Part shown: piece by piece, positions 47,251-56,044 of the stretch
Numbering within the stretch: position 1 is the stretch's first letter
Layout of the letters: every line of letters begins with the position of its first letter
Made by a program: the position numbers and the translations under genes
NCBI GenBank assembly: GCA_942492935.1
Contig: OW818654.1
Coordinates: 3,720,001 to 3,784,000, forward strand
From: JANJUO01 sp942492935
GTDB lineage: Bacteria; Bacteroidota; Ignavibacteria; Kapaibacteriales; UBA2268
Direction: 5' to 3'
DNA: 64,000 bases
The notes under the pieces: model-generated
Database searches by the model: none
The model's input: the letters and a program-made list of their open reading frames with translations, nothing else
What the model was told of the DNA's origin: nothing

Positions 47251-48525
47251 ATGAACGTTAAAACTATAAATGAAGTTGAAAGAATTAATCACATCCGTCA
47301 GGAAAAGATTTATAAAGAATTACTGAATGACGATTTATCATTGATTTTTACAGATGCCCTCGAAAATGATATGGTTCTGAATATGGGACCACAACACCCT
47401 GCTACACATGGCGTTTTACGTGTTGTATTGCGTCTTGATGGTGAAAATATCATTAAATGTGTTCCGGAGCTTGGTTACTTGCATCGTGGCTATGAGAAAC
47501 TTGCTGAAAATGTAACTTATCACGAATTTATCCCACACACCGACCGATTGGATTATCTTTCACCTTTGTCAAACAATGTTGCAATTGCACTTGCAATTGA
47601 TAATGCTCTCGGTATTGAAGCTCCACCGCGTGCACAGTGGATACGCACATTAGTTGCCGAAATAGCAAGAGTTTCATCACATCTTATGGCTATGGGTTCT
47701 ACTTGTATGGATGTGGGTGCAATGACTGTTTTACTTTGGACATTTGTTGAAAGAGAGAAACTTTATGATATAATCCAAATGTTTGCGGGTGTTCGATTCA
47801 CCACTTCTTTTACAAGAATTGGTGGTGTTGCTAATGATATTGATGATAAAGTTCTTGCATTAATAGGCGAATGGTCTGACCAATTTTTGAAAGAATTAGA
47901 TAAAAGTGAACGACTTGTTCATAGAAATAGAATTTTTGTAAAAAGAGTTGCAGGTATTGGTGTTATTACTCCCGAAAAGGCAATTCAAATTGGTCTAACA
48001 GGTCCTATGCTACGTGGTTCAGGTATCCCTCGTGATTTAAGACGTGATGAACCATATCTCGTTTATGAAAAGTTAGATTTTGATGTGATTACTTATCCAG
48101 AAGGAGATTGCTGGGCAAGATATATGGTTAGAATACAGGAAATGAAAGAGAGTATAAAAATTATAAATCAAATACTCAAACAAATGCCTAAGGGTCCTGT
48201 AAATGCCAATATTCCAAAGAAAGTATTACCAAGAAAAGCAGAAATCTATACTAAAATGGAAGAATTGATTCACGATTTTATGTTAATTAATTACGGTGCT
48301 GCCCCTGAAGTTGGTGAAACTTATACTGCAATTGAATCCCCAAAAGGTGAACTTGGCTTCTTTATTGTTTCTGATGGAACTGGTCATCCTTGGAAAATGA
48401 AAATACGCTCTCCGTCAACATCTAATTTGCAATCATTACCAATATTGATAGAGGGTTCTATGCTTTCTGATGTTGTTGCTTGTATTGGTTCGATTGACCC
48501 TGTTATGGGCGAGGCAGATAAATAA
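47251..48525 (+). CDS. nuoD: NADH-quinone oxidoreductase subunit D (NuoD)
   Basis: 424 residues from ATG 47251, preceded by GGAG; an upstream TTG at 47209 is less likely. NMGPQHPATHGVLRVVLRLD, ELGYLHRGYEKLAENVTYHE and LDYLSPLSNNVAIALAID are diagnostic, as is the C-terminal IGSIDPVMGEADK. It contributes the quinone site of complex I with NuoB. No other nuo gene is in the window: it is flanked by a small membrane protein gene and a surface-protein module. The last 55 bp, including the stop, are copied at 51724-51778. Confidence 0.96.
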   Translation: MNVKTINEVERINHIRQEKIYKELLNDDLSLIFTDALENDMVLNMGPQHPATHGVLRVVLRLDGENIIKCVPELGYLHRGYEKLAENVTYHEFIPHTDRLDYLSPLSNNVAIALAIDNALGIEAPPRAQWIRTLVAEIARVSSHLMAMGSTCMDVGAMTVLLWTFVEREKLYDIIQMFAGVRFTTSFTRIGGVANDIDDKVLALIGEWSDQFLKELDKSERLVHRNRIFVKRVAGIGVITPEKAIQIGLTGPMLRGSGIPRDLRRDEPYLVYEKLDFDVITYPEGDCWARYMVRIQEMKESIKIINQILKQMPKGPVNANIPKKVLPRKAEIYTKMEELIHDFMLINYGAAPEVGETYTAIESPKGELGFFIVSDGTGHPWKMKIRSPSTSNLQSLPILIEGSMLSDVVACIGSIDPVMGEADK

Positions 48526-48528
48526 TTT
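48474..48528 (+). repeat. Direct repeat 1: 3' end of nuoD
   Basis: 55 bp spanning the last 17 codons and the stop plus three bases; 53 of 55 bases match 51724-51778. The downstream terminators are also similar. Confidence 0.9.
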
Positions 48529-48544
48529 ATACAGATATTAATAA

Positions 48545-48577
48545 AAAAAGTCCAAAATTTGATTTTTGGACTTTTTT
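48545..48577 (+). terminator. Terminator of nuoD
   Basis: GTCCAAAA (48550-48557) pairs with TTTTTGGAC (48563-48571), flanked by A7 and T6. It is similar to 51793-51829. Confidence 0.85.
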
Positions 48578-48830
48578 GTTATTGAGAACTATTGAATTTA
48601 TTTTAGAAGCCATGCCTTTAGCAATGTAGTTGCAAAATATCAGTAGAAAAATAGTGCTAAAAACCCCAAAAAACAGCGTAGCAGCGACATACACATATCA
48701 CTGTTACTCTATGAATGCAGAATAATATATTACTAATGTTTTGTACAAAATAACGTTAATGAGGTTTGTTTGCTTATTCTTTGATTTTTTTTTTACTAAA
48801 GTTAATAATTGAAAATATTGTTTTCAGCCC

Positions 48831-48943
48831 CTTAGTAGAAATAATATTTCAGCCCATTTTTAAAACCTTATTGACATATTTTTTTAATTATGAAAAATAA
48901 TTTAAAAATCGTTTGTTTGTTTAAAAAATATTTTGTAATTTTG
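48831..48943 (+). promoter_or_regulatory. Bacteroidota-type promoter region, copy 2 of a duplicated block
   Basis: TTTG at 48912-48915 (and again at 48916-48919) and TAATTTTG at 48936-48943, spacing 20 or 16. Homologous to 5116-5252, sharing CTTAGTAGAAA, AACCTTATTGACAT and TTTTGTAATTTTGAAATG. Confidence 0.55.
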
Positions 48944-49007
48944 AAATGTGTTACTTGAGTAAAGAAAATATCTTGGATTTTTGAGAAAAATTGTGTAAGG
49001 GTGATGG

Positions 49008-49084
49008 AACTCTTAACTCTTAACTCTTAACTCTTAACTCTTAACTCTTAACTCTTAACTCTTAACTCTTAACTCTTAACTCTT
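49008..49084. repeat. (AACTCTT)11 heptanucleotide microsatellite
   Basis: 77 bases, exactly eleven perfect copies of a 7-bp unit, in the presumed leader of the T9SS gene at 49366. Perfect tandem heptamers are typical of contingency loci, where unit number changes by slippage. Confidence 0.97.
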
Positions 49085-49113
49085 TTACCAATATAACAAG
49101 GAGAAATAAATAT

Positions 49114-49125
49114 ATGATTGTGTAA
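49114..49125 (+). other. Mini-ORF M-I-V-stop with AAGGAG
   Basis: AAGGAGAAATAAATAT then ATG ATT GTG TAA. It parallels 5353-5367 in module 1. Three coding codons cannot make a meaningful peptide, so if it is real the function is ribosome loading in the leader. Confidence 0.4.
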
Positions 49126-49162
49126 GAAATAAATCTTGATTTATTGATAAGAATAATTTTGT

Positions 49163-49239
49163 GGGTATTTATAAATCTTTAAAAAAATCGAGATGCCGGA
49201 TTAATCTGTGAATCAGCCAAGAATACCCAATATCTCGAT
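49163..49239 (+). ncRNA. Candidate H-type pseudoknot in the 5' leader
   Basis: GGGTATT (49163-49169) pairs with AATACCC (49222-49228), and ATCGAGAT (49187-49194) pairs with ATCTCGAT (49232-49239). The order A-B-A'-B' is that of an H-type pseudoknot with two perfect stems of 7 and 8 bp. A small GATT/AATC hairpin lies inside. It ends 126 bases before the start at 49366. Not a riboswitch class I recognise. Confidence 0.55.
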
Positions 49240-49365
49240 AATTTTCGTATGGTAGAAGTTTTTTGCTTTTACCAAGATATCGCAATGCAAAAATACGTAA
49301 AATTGTTGAGAATGATGTATTATTTTATTCAACAATTTAATTTATTTTTAAAAGGAATTTTTAAA

Positions 49366-50307
49366 ATGAAAAATTTATTATTAATAAGTAAACAAATATT
49401 TTTGTTTTTAATAGCAATAAGCTATTTTATTTCAATTTCTATGAATATTTATTCCTTTCCACCAGTTGAAATAAATCCAGGTGCTTATACTTATAGGGAT
49501 AATACTACATTCAGTATAAGGGATATAGATGTCCCGCCCACACCTTGTAATTGCGCTTGCTCTGATATGGTATTATCAACTTTCGAAAGATTTGATGGCC
49601 AAGCTGATAGTGATATCTATCTAAGGGGAGGATTAGGTTATCCAGGATATAATTGTCAAAAATTATTGATTACTGTAAGTGCATGTAATAACAGCACGAT
49701 AAGTTCAATTAAGTTGAAATTTAGTAATTTTACTTCTAATTCTCAGGGCTGTCAAAATTATCCTTGGACCATTCTTGATAACAATGGTTATCCTATTGGA
49801 TCGAGTTTTGATCCAATTACCCAAGAAATTACTATTCCATTTGACCCAGTTATCCAACCTTGTACTAAAAGAGATTTTGTGTTTTATGTATGTACTGATG
49901 ATAGCAATCCAATTTGTGACCATTTACAAGTTAGTGCTGAAATATCAATACTTAATCAAACGCCACCATGCACCAATACATTATATACAATGTATTTCGA
50001 TTTTACTACTGGTATTAATCCAAATGATCCAAATGATCCGAATATTCCGAATATTCCGAATATCAAAATTGATTATCAAGAAAAAAATGAAAATTTAAAT
50101 TTTTATTTGGAAAAAAATATAAATGAAAATGAAGTGTATTCAATAGTAATTTATGATATAAATAAAACTATTATCAATTCATTTAAGCTTGACAACAAAT
50201 CAATGAATTATGACACTTCAAAATTAAATACTGGTATTTATTGGATAGAAGTAAAAAATCAAACTGGCGAAATTGTACAATTATCTAAATTTACATTAGT
50301 CAAATAA
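49366..50307 (+). CDS. Cysteine-rich secreted protein with T9SS sorting domain
   Basis: 313 residues from ATG 49366, which has AAAGGA eight bases upstream and begins a signal peptide (MKNLLLISKQIFLFLIAISY). A frame open from 49249 adds residues that overlap the leader and look non-coding. The mature part has PPTPCNCACSDMVL, then scattered cysteines. A linker made of N-D-P and N-I-P triplets (residues about 220-234, 9-bp DNA repeats) leads to the C-terminal sorting domain (VYSIVIYDINKTIINSF ... NTGIYWIEVKNQTGEIVQLS). I do not recognise the N-terminal family. Next gene 11 bases downstream. Confidence 0.82.
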   Translation: MKNLLLISKQIFLFLIAISYFISISMNIYSFPPVEINPGAYTYRDNTTFSIRDIDVPPTPCNCACSDMVLSTFERFDGQADSDIYLRGGLGYPGYNCQKLLITVSACNNSTISSIKLKFSNFTSNSQGCQNYPWTILDNNGYPIGSSFDPITQEITIPFDPVIQPCTKRDFVFYVCTDDSNPICDHLQVSAEISILNQTPPCTNTLYTMYFDFTTGINPNDPNDPNIPNIPNIKIDYQEKNENLNFYLEKNINENEVYSIVIYDINKTIINSFKLDNKSMNYDTSKLNTGIYWIEVKNQTGEIVQLSKFTLVK

Positions 50308-50317
50308 AGGATTGAAA

Positions 50318-51709
50318 ATGAAACATAAAATAATTATGCTAATAATGATTATTTTCTCTGCATTAAATATGGTAGAAGCTAATAATCAATTTAATTATCC
50401 TGATACTGTTGATTTAGGAGAGATATATTACTTTTCTGATAGGTCGCATTTGATAACCAGATATATTAGAATTGACAATAATTCCAATGAAGATTATTAT
50501 AATTATGAGACTAATTATTTATATGATTCATTAAGTTTTGATTTAGCCAAATTTGCAATGACAAGCAACTTTTACAACTCAAGATCATCATTATTGATTC
50601 GCAAAAACCTCACTCAACTGATTCAATTTTCTCTTTATATAAATAAAAATGAGCAAGTTCCCACTAATATACTTGAATATAAAATTAAAGTTGGATTTGT
50701 CGGCTCTGAGTCTCAACAAATAATTCGAGATACAATAATTATCAAAGCAAAATTAGTTCATTCTGATAGTTGTAAATTGTGGCAACAAAAGGAAGTCAAA
50801 TTAAGTTTTTTTTGTTTGAATAGAAATTTTACATACAAAAAATACACAGATATTTCAATCAGGAATAATACAAATACAGATATTCAAGTTGAAGATATAG
50901 AATTAAATACTGATATTTTAGAAATAAAGAAATCAGTAATATCAATTCATGGAGGAAATAAAAGTTTACCCTTTAATTTTCCACCAGATACAACTTTGAA
51001 TATTAGAATTGAATTAGATTCTACATTCGATAATCTAATCACTTTAAACTCAAAAATAAAATATAAACTTAAGAACCAAGATATTATTTTAGATGGAACT
51101 ACTTTAATAAACAATAACATTAGAGATTTAGTAAGTCATTTGGACTATTATTATGATACATTAAAAACAGATTTAAACCAATCTGTATCAGATATAAAAG
51201 TATATCATCGCTATTGTTTGGAGAATTATCGTCTTGATTCTGTAACTTATGCAGGTCCTTGGAAAAATAGTGAATTTGAATTTATTCCAAAGTATGGAAT
51301 GCCGTTCGATTTAGACTCTAATCATTTAGAAATCGGCGATATTAAATTCACTGGCTTAGAATATGGTTACAAAGAAGGTTTCATAGTTCTTAATTATTCT
51401 AATGATAGTGGTAAATTGACGAGAATACCGCTATACGTACAAACAAGTTGTGAAGATACTAAATCCATAAAATACGAAGAACCTATTGATAAGATTCTTG
51501 TTTTCCCAAATCCCGCAAATGATAAATTGTACTTCAATTTTGATTATATAAATTATACTTATAAAATATATAATCAAGTGGGAATGGAGGTTGATAATGG
51601 ATTATTGAACAAGAATTTTATTGATATTGAAAAATTACCTATAGGGAGTTATTGCTTGATAATTATAAATAATTATCAGATATACAAACAAATATTCATT
51701 AAGCAATAA
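50318..51709 (+). CDS. Secreted protein with T9SS sorting domain
   Basis: 463 residues from ATG 50318 (AAAGGA upstream). Signal peptide MKHKIIMLIMIIFSALNMVEA. The body has Ig-like/choice-of-anchor style strands (YIRIDNNSNEDYY, YTDISIRNNTNTDIQVEDIE) with a few cysteines. The C-terminus is a T9SS type A domain (DKILVFPNPANDKLYFNFD ... IGSYCLIIINNYQIYKQIF). It forms an operon with 49366-50307, both lying inside the nuoD-tail direct repeats. Function unknown. Confidence 0.82.
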   Translation: MKHKIIMLIMIIFSALNMVEANNQFNYPDTVDLGEIYYFSDRSHLITRYIRIDNNSNEDYYNYETNYLYDSLSFDLAKFAMTSNFYNSRSSLLIRKNLTQLIQFSLYINKNEQVPTNILEYKIKVGFVGSESQQIIRDTIIIKAKLVHSDSCKLWQQKEVKLSFFCLNRNFTYKKYTDISIRNNTNTDIQVEDIELNTDILEIKKSVISIHGGNKSLPFNFPPDTTLNIRIELDSTFDNLITLNSKIKYKLKNQDIILDGTTLINNNIRDLVSHLDYYYDTLKTDLNQSVSDIKVYHRYCLENYRLDSVTYAGPWKNSEFEFIPKYGMPFDLDSNHLEIGDIKFTGLEYGYKEGFIVLNYSNDSGKLTRIPLYVQTSCEDTKSIKYEEPIDKILVFPNPANDKLYFNFDYINYTYKIYNQVGMEVDNGLLNKNFIDIEKLPIGSYCLIIINNYQIYKQIFIKQ

Positions 51710-51723
51710 ATAATTAATCTATT

Positions 51724-51778
51724 TGTTGCTTGTATTGGTTCGATTGACCCTGTAATGGGCGAGGCAAATAAATAATTT
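51724..51778 (+). repeat. Direct repeat 2: copy of the nuoD 3' end
   Basis: 53 of 55 bases match 48474-48528, still reading as VACIGSIDPVMGEANK-stop but with no nuoD body before it. One change is synonymous, the other D to N. A terminator like that of nuoD follows. Confidence 0.92.
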
Positions 51779-51792
51779 GTAATGTTTTTAAT

Positions 51793-51829
51793 AAAAAAGT
51801 CCAAAAATTATTTTTTGGACTTTTTTTTA
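51793..51829. terminator. Bidirectional terminator between convergent genes
   Basis: GTCCAAAAA / TTTTTTGGAC stem with A6 and T8 flanks, serving the gene at 50318 and the minus-strand gene ending at 51832. Confidence 0.8.
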
Positions 51830-51831
51830 TT

Positions 51832-52530
51832 TTAAAATCTATGTAGTTTTTTTACTTTTATGACTTCAATTAGCATTTTAATTGAATCGGTGATTGGATT
51901 TACTTTACTTCTTTCATCATTAAACCATTCGACTGGAGTTTCATTAATTTTAAAACCCAGTTTATTGGCGAGATAAAGAATTTCGACATCAAAACCAAAA
52001 CCATTTATTTTTTGCTTACTAAATATCTTTTTAGCAGCATTATTTGTAAACCCTTTAAAGCCACATTGTGTATCTTTTATCCCTTTCATTACTAATAATT
52101 GTACAATTTTGTTGAAAGTTTTACCCATAAATTCACGATAAAATGGTTGATGCACCTTGATTAAATTGTCATTTAATCCCCTTGAACCAACTACAACATC
52201 AAATCCTTGTTCAATTCTTTCAATAATTTTTCGTAATTCATAGATTGGAGTTGATAAATCAGCATCAGTAAATACACAAATATTACCATTTGCTTCGAGC
52301 ATGCCTCTTTTAACAGCAGCACCTTTGCCCATATTCTTATTTTGTGCAACAACTTTGGTAAATTCAAAATGTTTAATAGCATTAATGGTATTGTCATTCG
52401 AGCCATCATCAACAACTATTATTTCAAAATCGTAGTACTGATTTTTCAGATATTCAAGAATGATTGTTAAAGATACAGGTAGTCTATCTTCTTCATTATA
52501 TGCGGGTATAATTAATGATAAAAATGGCAT
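51832..52530 (-). CDS. Dolichyl-phosphate-glucose-synthase-like GT2 glycosyltransferase
   Basis: 232 residues. LSLIIPAYNEEDRLPVSLTI, VVDDGSNDNT and the DAD motif in VFTDADLSTPIYEL are DPM/Alg5-family hallmarks; KDTQCGFKGFTNNAAKKIF and GFGFDVEILYLANKLGFKI complete the family. No C-terminal membrane helices, as in the short form. Family members transfer a sugar from a nucleotide to a polyprenyl phosphate in the inner membrane, giving a lipid-linked donor. The next gene upstream on this strand is a DUF2723 GT-C transferase, which may use such a donor (inference). Confidence 0.92.
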   Translation of the reverse strand: MPFLSLIIPAYNEEDRLPVSLTIILEYLKNQYYDFEIIVVDDGSNDNTINAIKHFEFTKVVAQNKNMGKGAAVKRGMLEANGNICVFTDADLSTPIYELRKIIERIEQGFDVVVGSRGLNDNLIKVHQPFYREFMGKTFNKIVQLLVMKGIKDTQCGFKGFTNNAAKKIFSKQKINGFGFDVEILYLANKLGFKINETPVEWFNDERSKVNPITDSIKMLIEVIKVKKLHRF

Positions 52531-52560
52531 AAATGAATTGTTCTTCTTAAAATTGTATTT

Positions 52561-52597
52561 AAAAAAAATTAATCCGATGACTTGATGCCATCGGATT
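52561..52597 (-). terminator. Terminator of the DUF2723 gene
   Basis: AATCCGATG (52571-52579) and CATCGGATT (52589-52597) with a T-rich tail on the minus strand (A8 at 52561 in the plus reading). Confidence 0.85.
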
Positions 52598-52614
52598 AAT
52601 ACACATTAGTTAAT

Positions 52615-55600
52615 TTAATTTTGTGCTAAAATTGATTCAAGTGAAGTAGTATCACCAGTACGAATTTTCAATTCTTCAACTTTCTTAATTAAGAAATTGA
52701 ATTGAGCTTGGTCGTTAGGATTATTACCTTTCATTACTGCTTTTAATTTTTCAATTGCTTTATTCAATGCAGCTTTTGCTCCTTGTTTGCTTTCAACTTC
52801 AGAAATATCAAGATTGCTGATATTTGCTTCCAAATCTAAAAGATTCATTTCAACTTGTTGAACTTCTGATGTATTACCATAAGCTTTTACTTCATCAAGA
52901 AGTGCTTTTGCATAATTTTTCAAATTATCCAAAACCATAGCTGCATTTGCAAAATCACCTTTCATTTCATAAAGCATAGAAGCATATCTATGTGGACCAA
53001 GATATCTTGATGATGCTTCCATAAGAACAGCATCAGGAGCTAATTTACGATTTTTAATAATCTCATTACATGATTTAATCGCCATATCTGCATACTTAAC
53101 AGATTTATCTTTAGCACCAGCATCATTATATAATTTTGCAATTCTATATTCTAAATCATAAGCCATAGGGAATTGAACAGGTGAAATAAATTCATTCATT
53201 TTTTCAAGAACTGCAATAGCTTTGTCATTTTCTTTTTTAATCAATAACAATTGAGAAGCATAAGTAACAAATAAACTACGATAAGATGACATCAATCTAC
53301 GATGAACTTCATCGTAATAAACTGAAGGATTATTCAAATTACGGAATTTAAAACCATATCTTTGAGTAGGAGAATAATTATTTGAATTATCTACTCCAGA
53401 TACAAGGCATTTTTCCATTAATTCGAGGTTCATAGCTTCATATTGAGAAGTTCTTTGAGGAACTGGACATATTTTAAATGCCATACCCTCAAGACGCAAG
53501 TAACTTTCAAGTCCTACGAAGTTATCAGGTGAAACTGTGGTTGAGAAATATACTGGTCTTTCAAATTTAACATTTTTGATAATGTCAGCAACAAGTTTAT
53601 CTTGAACTCTAAATCTATATACAGGTTTGTTGTCTCTTTGTCCGAGTTCCTGTCCCATAAATGTAAAGCTAAATGTTCTGTCATTCAAAATAGCAGGGTC
53701 ATTTGTATATTGTTTCATAATTTCTTCACGAACTTTGAATGAAATCACTTCTGGGTCGCCTTCGGAATAACTCAAAGCATAAGGGTCAGCTTCATCTGTT
53801 AATTGAATACTTTTATCTTCAAAGCTTAAAGGAATTTTTTCAGCACCCCAAGGTTGTCTATTCTTTGCTTGGTCAACATACCATAAAGTATTTCCAAGAC
53901 TTAGATTTACAATTCTAACATCTCTTCTAACACCAGCAACATCTTGAAGCCACCATAATGGGAAAGTATCGTTATCGCCATAAGTGAATAGAATTGCATT
54001 CTGCTCACAACTTTGAAGTATGTTGTAAGAATAATCAAAAGGTAAATAATTACCAGCTCTACTGTGAATTTTCCAGCCGTTAGCAGCCATATTTATAGGA
54101 ACAAGTAATACAGACAAACCTAATAAACCTGATGCAATTACAGTTGTAATTTTCTGTTTCGAGAAATAATCAATTATAGAAAATGCTCCCATCCCAATCC
54201 AAATTGCCCATACCAAAAAAGAACCTGCATAAAAATAATCTCTTTCACGTGGTTGTGGGTCTTGCTGGTTTTGCTGTAAAGTAGCTAAAATACCAAGCAT
54301 CAAAAATAAAATGAGATACGAAAATGCCATTTTCGGGTCGCGATAGAAATGGAATAACAAGCCCAGCAAACCAAAAATAAAAGGTAATGCATAGAATTTA
54401 ATAGGAAATTCATCGGCATAGCCAGATTTATAATTTAATTCTCCTTTAAATGGAGTAAGAAATTCTGCGAAATAAACACCTGCATCCTGCACATCGCTTT
54501 GCCTGCCGATGAAATTCCAGCCGAAATACCTGAAATACATGTGATTCATCTGATATTTCCACATATATGCCAATTCGCCAGATGTATTAATATTTGGGAA
54601 ATATGGTTGTGTTGAATAGATTTCATCACCGTTTTTCCTTCTTACAGGTTTTGGTTCAGGTGGGAACCATTCACCATATATATAATTGCCATTCTCATCT
54701 TGGGAAACATAATTTCTGATGAAATAATCATCTCTCTGATAACGGCGGGGCCACATTGGTGCATCGCCATATTGCTCTCTACCGAGATATGATGACAAAG
54801 ATGAGAAATTCTTAGGTTCATTTTCGTTCATAGGAGGATTCGCATTCGAACGAAGAAGAATTTGAGTATAGGTAGTATATCCGAGTAAGATAAGTAAAAA
54901 TGAACCTGCAACAAGAGTTACAATTTGTTTCTTTGTTTTATATCCCCAAATTAAACCTACAATTGCACCTATAATTGATAAAATAGCGAGTAATTGGAGT
55001 GCCATACTGTTGTCAATTGTGTATTCATAAGCTTCATTTCTACCAGAAGTATGACCTGCAAGAAAAGCAGGCAACCATTTAACTACTATTGGATAAATAC
55101 CAAGAAATATAACAACGGCAATAATGCCCATTAAAACAAATGATTTATGGCTATATTCATATTTTCTGAAATATACCACCATCGCGATTGTAAATACAGT
55201 TAAAACAGCCAGCAAATGTACACCTGTTGAAAGACCGATGAGATATGCTATAAGCATCAAATATCTTTCATGACCCGGTTCATCAGCATGTTCATTCCAT
55301 TTCATCATCAAATAGATGACTAATGCTACGAAAAGTGTCGATGTAGCATATACTTCAGATTCAACTGCATTAAACCAATTTGTATCGCTAAATGTAAATG
55401 CTGCAGCTGCAATAAACGCTGAACCGTAAGTAGCTAATGCTGTAGCAAAGTCGTTTACTTTATTATCTTTGAAGTTTTCAATTATCTTTACAGTAATTAA
55501 ATATACTAATAAAATTGCAAATGCACTTGAAAATACCGCTGCAAGATTAACTCTCCACCCCGGATCCCCAAATGGTATAAGCAAATGAAACATTTTTCCT

Positions 55601-55776
55601 ATCATTAAAAATAAAGGTGCTCCCGGAGGATGTGGTACCTGCTGCCATACAGATGCAGCCGAAAATTCACCGCAATCCCAAAAAGGAACTGTTGGCTGTA
55701 CAGTCAGCATATAAGTAATTGTTGCTGTAAGAAACGAAAGTAAGCCAAAGGCTCTGTGCAATACTTTAGTGTTCAT
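52615..55776 (-). CDS. DUF2723 (GT117-like) membrane glycosyltransferase with C-terminal repeats
   Basis: 1053 residues. The N-terminal signature TVQPTVPFWDCGEFSAASVW, then HPPGAPLFLMIGKMFHLL, is that of the DUF2723/TMEM260-like GT-C family. About twelve membrane segments occupy the first ~540 residues (one luminal aspartate in WDCGEF is the likely catalytic site). AILFTYGDNDTFPLWWLQDV starts the periplasmic part; the last ~250 residues are TPR-like helices. Eukaryotic TMEM260 is an O-mannosyltransferase; the bacterial substrate is not known. Confidence 0.92.
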   Translation of the reverse strand: MNTKVLHRAFGLLSFLTATITYMLTVQPTVPFWDCGEFSAASVWQQVPHPPGAPLFLMIGKMFHLLIPFGDPGWRVNLAAVFSSAFAILLVYLITVKIIENFKDNKVNDFATALATYGSAFIAAAAFTFSDTNWFNAVESEVYATSTLFVALVIYLMMKWNEHADEPGHERYLMLIAYLIGLSTGVHLLAVLTVFTIAMVVYFRKYEYSHKSFVLMGIIAVVIFLGIYPIVVKWLPAFLAGHTSGRNEAYEYTIDNSMALQLLAILSIIGAIVGLIWGYKTKKQIVTLVAGSFLLILLGYTTYTQILLRSNANPPMNENEPKNFSSLSSYLGREQYGDAPMWPRRYQRDDYFIRNYVSQDENGNYIYGEWFPPEPKPVRRKNGDEIYSTQPYFPNINTSGELAYMWKYQMNHMYFRYFGWNFIGRQSDVQDAGVYFAEFLTPFKGELNYKSGYADEFPIKFYALPFIFGLLGLLFHFYRDPKMAFSYLILFLMLGILATLQQNQQDPQPRERDYFYAGSFLVWAIWIGMGAFSIIDYFSKQKITTVIASGLLGLSVLLVPINMAANGWKIHSRAGNYLPFDYSYNILQSCEQNAILFTYGDNDTFPLWWLQDVAGVRRDVRIVNLSLGNTLWYVDQAKNRQPWGAEKIPLSFEDKSIQLTDEADPYALSYSEGDPEVISFKVREEIMKQYTNDPAILNDRTFSFTFMGQELGQRDNKPVYRFRVQDKLVADIIKNVKFERPVYFSTTVSPDNFVGLESYLRLEGMAFKICPVPQRTSQYEAMNLELMEKCLVSGVDNSNNYSPTQRYGFKFRNLNNPSVYYDEVHRRLMSSYRSLFVTYASQLLLIKKENDKAIAVLEKMNEFISPVQFPMAYDLEYRIAKLYNDAGAKDKSVKYADMAIKSCNEIIKNRKLAPDAVLMEASSRYLGPHRYASMLYEMKGDFANAAMVLDNLKNYAKALLDEVKAYGNTSEVQQVEMNLLDLEANISNLDISEVESKQGAKAALNKAIEKLKAVMKGNNPNDQAQFNFLIKKVEELKIRTGDTTSLESILAQN

Positions 55777-55990
55777 TAAACTAACCGATTTTATTTAACA
55801 AATATTTTTCATAATAATAAAATAAATTATTGAAATTGTTCTAACTAAACTGATAAAAATAAGAAATTGCCCATAAATAGCAAAGACTTATTTATGTTTT
55901 TTACATTTTTTTTAGATATTTAATTTCAATATTGTCTGATTAAAATATGTAATTGCAAAAAAAGCCGTATGTTATTGGTCAATAAAAACA

Positions 55991-56025
55991 AAACAGCCCC
56001 TTCGGAAAAACCGAAGGGGCTGTTT
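55991..56025 (-). terminator. Strong terminator of the giant T9SS gene
   Basis: Perfect 15-bp stem AAACAGCCCCTTCGG (55991-56005) / CCGAAGGGGCTGTTT (56011-56025), loop of five A; T-rich on the minus-strand side. 20 bases past the stop at 56045. Confidence 0.92.
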
Positions 56026-56044
56026 AATTTGTTGTTCAAATAGC

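Larger units (their letters stand above)
48578..49365. other. Long leader region of the second surface-protein module
   Basis: No protein gene. It contains a promoter-like block (48831-48943), an 11-unit heptamer repeat (49008-49084), a mini-ORF (49114-49125) and a candidate pseudoknot (49163-49239), in that order, before the ATG at 49366. Confidence 0.65.

Noticed and set aside
49249..49365. N-terminal extension of the cysteine-rich T9SS protein
   Set aside because: It begins right after the pseudoknot, has no SD, and hides the good SD and signal peptide at 49366.
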